From positions 6,977,024 through 7,041,023 of the forward strand of contig NC_044576.1 in assembly GCF_901933205.1 (NCBI RefSeq): 64,000 nucleotides of DNA, in the 5' to 3' direction. Shown piece by piece: positions 61,786-64,000 of the stretch. Under the pieces are notes generated by a model, which had not been told where the DNA came from, did not search any database, and saw only the letters and a program-made list of their open reading frames with translations. The DNA is from Camarhynchus parvulus. Its lineage: Eukaryota; Chordata; Aves; Passeriformes; Thraupidae. Position 1 is the first letter of the stretch; each line of letters starts with the position of its first letter. The position numbers and the translations under genes were made by a program.

Positions 61786-64000
61786 AAAGGAAATGTTGAC
61801 TTGGTTATGCAAGCTCATAATCTTTTTATCAAGGTTGGAGAGATGCTCACTGAAGTCCACAGGTGAGTGTTTCTAAGCAAGGCACCCAAATTCTGGTGGT
61901 CCCGGGGCCCTCTGTTGTTACACAACCACAGTTCAGTGGATTGAAGCTGCTGCAGAAAGTTTAATAGGGCTTGTAGGGCTTTTAACAAGGTAGACCTCAT
62001 TAAAAAGGGGAAATTGTGACAGCAATGTCATCTTTGCTGTCCTTCTTTGGAACGGATATAGCAAGGAGAAAAGGCAGTAACAGAGAGCAAGAAAAAGCAT
62101 GGGGGAGGGCTAGCAGAAGAGCTTCAGAGAAAGCTGATGGGGAAAGAATTACAACACTTGAGCACCGAACAAGTCAGTGAGAGAGAGCCCTTGGAACCTC
62201 TTGTCTCTCTAGCTGCAGGCCAGCCCTGCGTGCGTGTTGGGTTTTGCTGGCGTGGCTGGGGGAACGCCGTGTGATGATGAAGCCTTTCCTGAGCCAGCCA
62301 GGTGCTCCAGCAGAGGCAGGGTGACTCGGCTGCCTCTGGCCTGCCCGTGTGCCCTGTGCAATGGCTTTTGCTCACAGAGCTGCTCTCGTGCCAAGGCTGT
62401 GTCTGCACAGCAGTGACAAATCTCTCCATTGGTGGCACGTCCTGTGCGCTCTGGCTTCTCGCTGCAGCTTTGACGTTTTGTGGAGCGTGTTGCAAGGCTT
62501 GGGTGAGGTGGAAGCTCTGAGTCCTGAGTTACAGCCTGCAAATGCCCCAGTAGTTCTCAGCAGTGCTGTGGGCTTCAAGTGTGTGATGTGATTCTGGCTC
62601 ATTAATAATTCTCGAGGTAAAAGCCAAGCATGTAAGGAGCAACCTGTGTTGTTGAAGTGCTGTGCACAGAGTTACTGTGTTTGAACACCTCATTAGGCAA
62701 GAGGGATGCAACATCTGAGTGGGGCAGACCTACGTGCAGTAATGTTCCCTCGTCTGGTCCAAGGCAGGAAAATCCAGCTTGGCTTCAAACAGTTTTTGCT
62801 GACTTTCTGGGATTCACTTATGTTTGTTTGTATTAAAACATGACCAAGATGCAGTTAGTTTGTCTTTTTTTTTTTCCCTTCCATTTGTCAGCTGAGTGTA
62901 ACTACTGGGTTTTTTTCATGGTTTGCTTATTCAGTGCATGTGGAAAGAATATTGAGTATTCTGGATAGCCATAAATGCAACTCCAGTCCTAAATTGGAGT
63001 GCTGGGTATCTGATTTGGATTTGCACCCATTTTATGTGCTCTTATGGCAGCTGTAGTCATATTTCATCACATGTGTATAAAAGTAATACCATGTTTTACA
63101 CATCTTAAAGAAACTGTGGGGATATCCTGGGTATGATCAGGGCATGTATGCCTTCAGAGTCTTCTTTTAAAAGCTCACTTCCTGCCAACAATACATTCTC
63201 AGTTCTTTAAATATGAAACCGATATTGAATTAGTGGTTGGTCTGAAAAAATGCAGCTGGAATTAATGCAAATGATTAGGTGGTATGTAGCACACTCTTGC
63301 AATGGAAATGGAGTCTATTATTAGGCAGCCTGATATGTGTGGAAATATGACTAGTGATCTGTAACAGTTTCCTGATGTAACCCTACCCAGCAGTGAGGAA
63401 AGAGCCCTGACTGTTAAAGAATTTTATTTCTCACTGCAAGCAATATGTGCTAGGACTCCTTGCCCCAGCCAGCTGAGCACTGTGATTTTATTTATCTTGT
63501 CTTTAACTGGTAAACAAGACCTAAGATTTTAATGTTTTGATTTTCCTGTTCTAGTTTTGCAGGGCTCCTTTCCAAGAAGATATTTCCAGAGATGCTGGAA
63601 CTTACATTTTACTTGAGAGCCTTTCCTTCTATCTTCATGCTTCGTTCAAATCATGAGCCCATAAGTTCAAATGTGTTTTAGAAGGTGGCAGGACAGGTAC
63701 AATGTGATAATCTGTGCCTTATTTGCTTGAAAAGTAGGTCATCAGCATTGACAGAGTGCTAGGGGTAGGAGAGGTGGTAGAGGTAGGTCAACAGTTCTGC
63801 CATGTAGAATTCTGGATTGTCTTGAGTTTTATAGTCCCTGACAAACAGATCTGGAACAGATGGAACCAGATGCTTAAGTAATTACTCTTTATTCTACAAG
63901 ATAAAGTTATTGTTTATTGCATAAATTATTCAGTTACTGTGGAGTCAGTCATGAATAGAACATTTATCTACTTCTTTGCAGATCCTATGAAAGTTTATCA
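61786..64000. other. Downstream intergenic sequence
   Basis: No supported gene. A GC-richer patch at about 62200-62530 gives overlapping open frames on both strands with no recognised similarity or splice logic. A T-tract lies near 62863-62878. It could in part be a longer SLC16A9 3' UTR. Confidence 0.55.

Noticed and set aside
62124..62602. Several overlapping frames downstream of SLC16A9
   Set aside because: Open on both strands in a GC-richer patch, without recognised domains or splice sites.

Overview
The window is nuclear DNA of a bird, most likely a passerine. The genes are spliced, with small exons in kilobase-scale introns. The repeats are 3' fragments of CR1 LINEs plus two solo LTRs that resemble families I know from songbird genomes. 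No bacterial operons, CRISPR arrays, tRNAs or rRNAs are visible. The species call is inference from repeat style and synteny, not from a search.

Layout: (1) 1-26745 is the 3' two thirds of CCDC6 on the plus strand. It holds seven coding exons, equivalent to exons 3-9 of the nine-exon human gene, encoding the last 322 residues, followed by a long 3' UTR of about 5.3 kb. Exons 1-2 lie before the window. (2) About 26.75-42.88 kb is intergenic, with three CR1 fragments (two plus, one minus) and no gene I can support. In human this interval holds the micropeptide gene MRLN; I could not find it by eye. (3) About 42.88-44.3 kb is a dense CpG island, the presumed SLC16A9 promoter and non-coding first exon. 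(4) 49054-61785 is the body of SLC16A9 (monocarboxylate transporter 9) on the plus strand. Five coding exons join into a complete 507-residue reading frame, with a short 3' UTR. (5) 61.8-64 kb is downstream sequence in which I see nothing.

All splice joints were checked by phase. The CCDC6 exons sum to 969 nt (323 codons including stop) and the SLC16A9 exons to 1524 nt (508 codons including stop), with GT-AG at every intron. The gene order and shared orientation (CCDC6 then SLC16A9) match human 10q21. The two genes are neighbours but have no known shared pathway: CCDC6 is a coiled-coil DNA-damage-response and tumour-suppressor protein, and MCT9 is a plasma-membrane carnitine/creatine-type transporter.

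The most unusual structure is a perfect inverted repeat with 37-bp arms and a 14-bp loop at 51490-51577, in an SLC16A9 intron. Two further points deserve testing. An LTR with a sense poly(A) signal lies just after a weak splice donor in CCDC6, and an open frame could add 33 residues to the N-terminus of MCT9 from the CpG-island exon.
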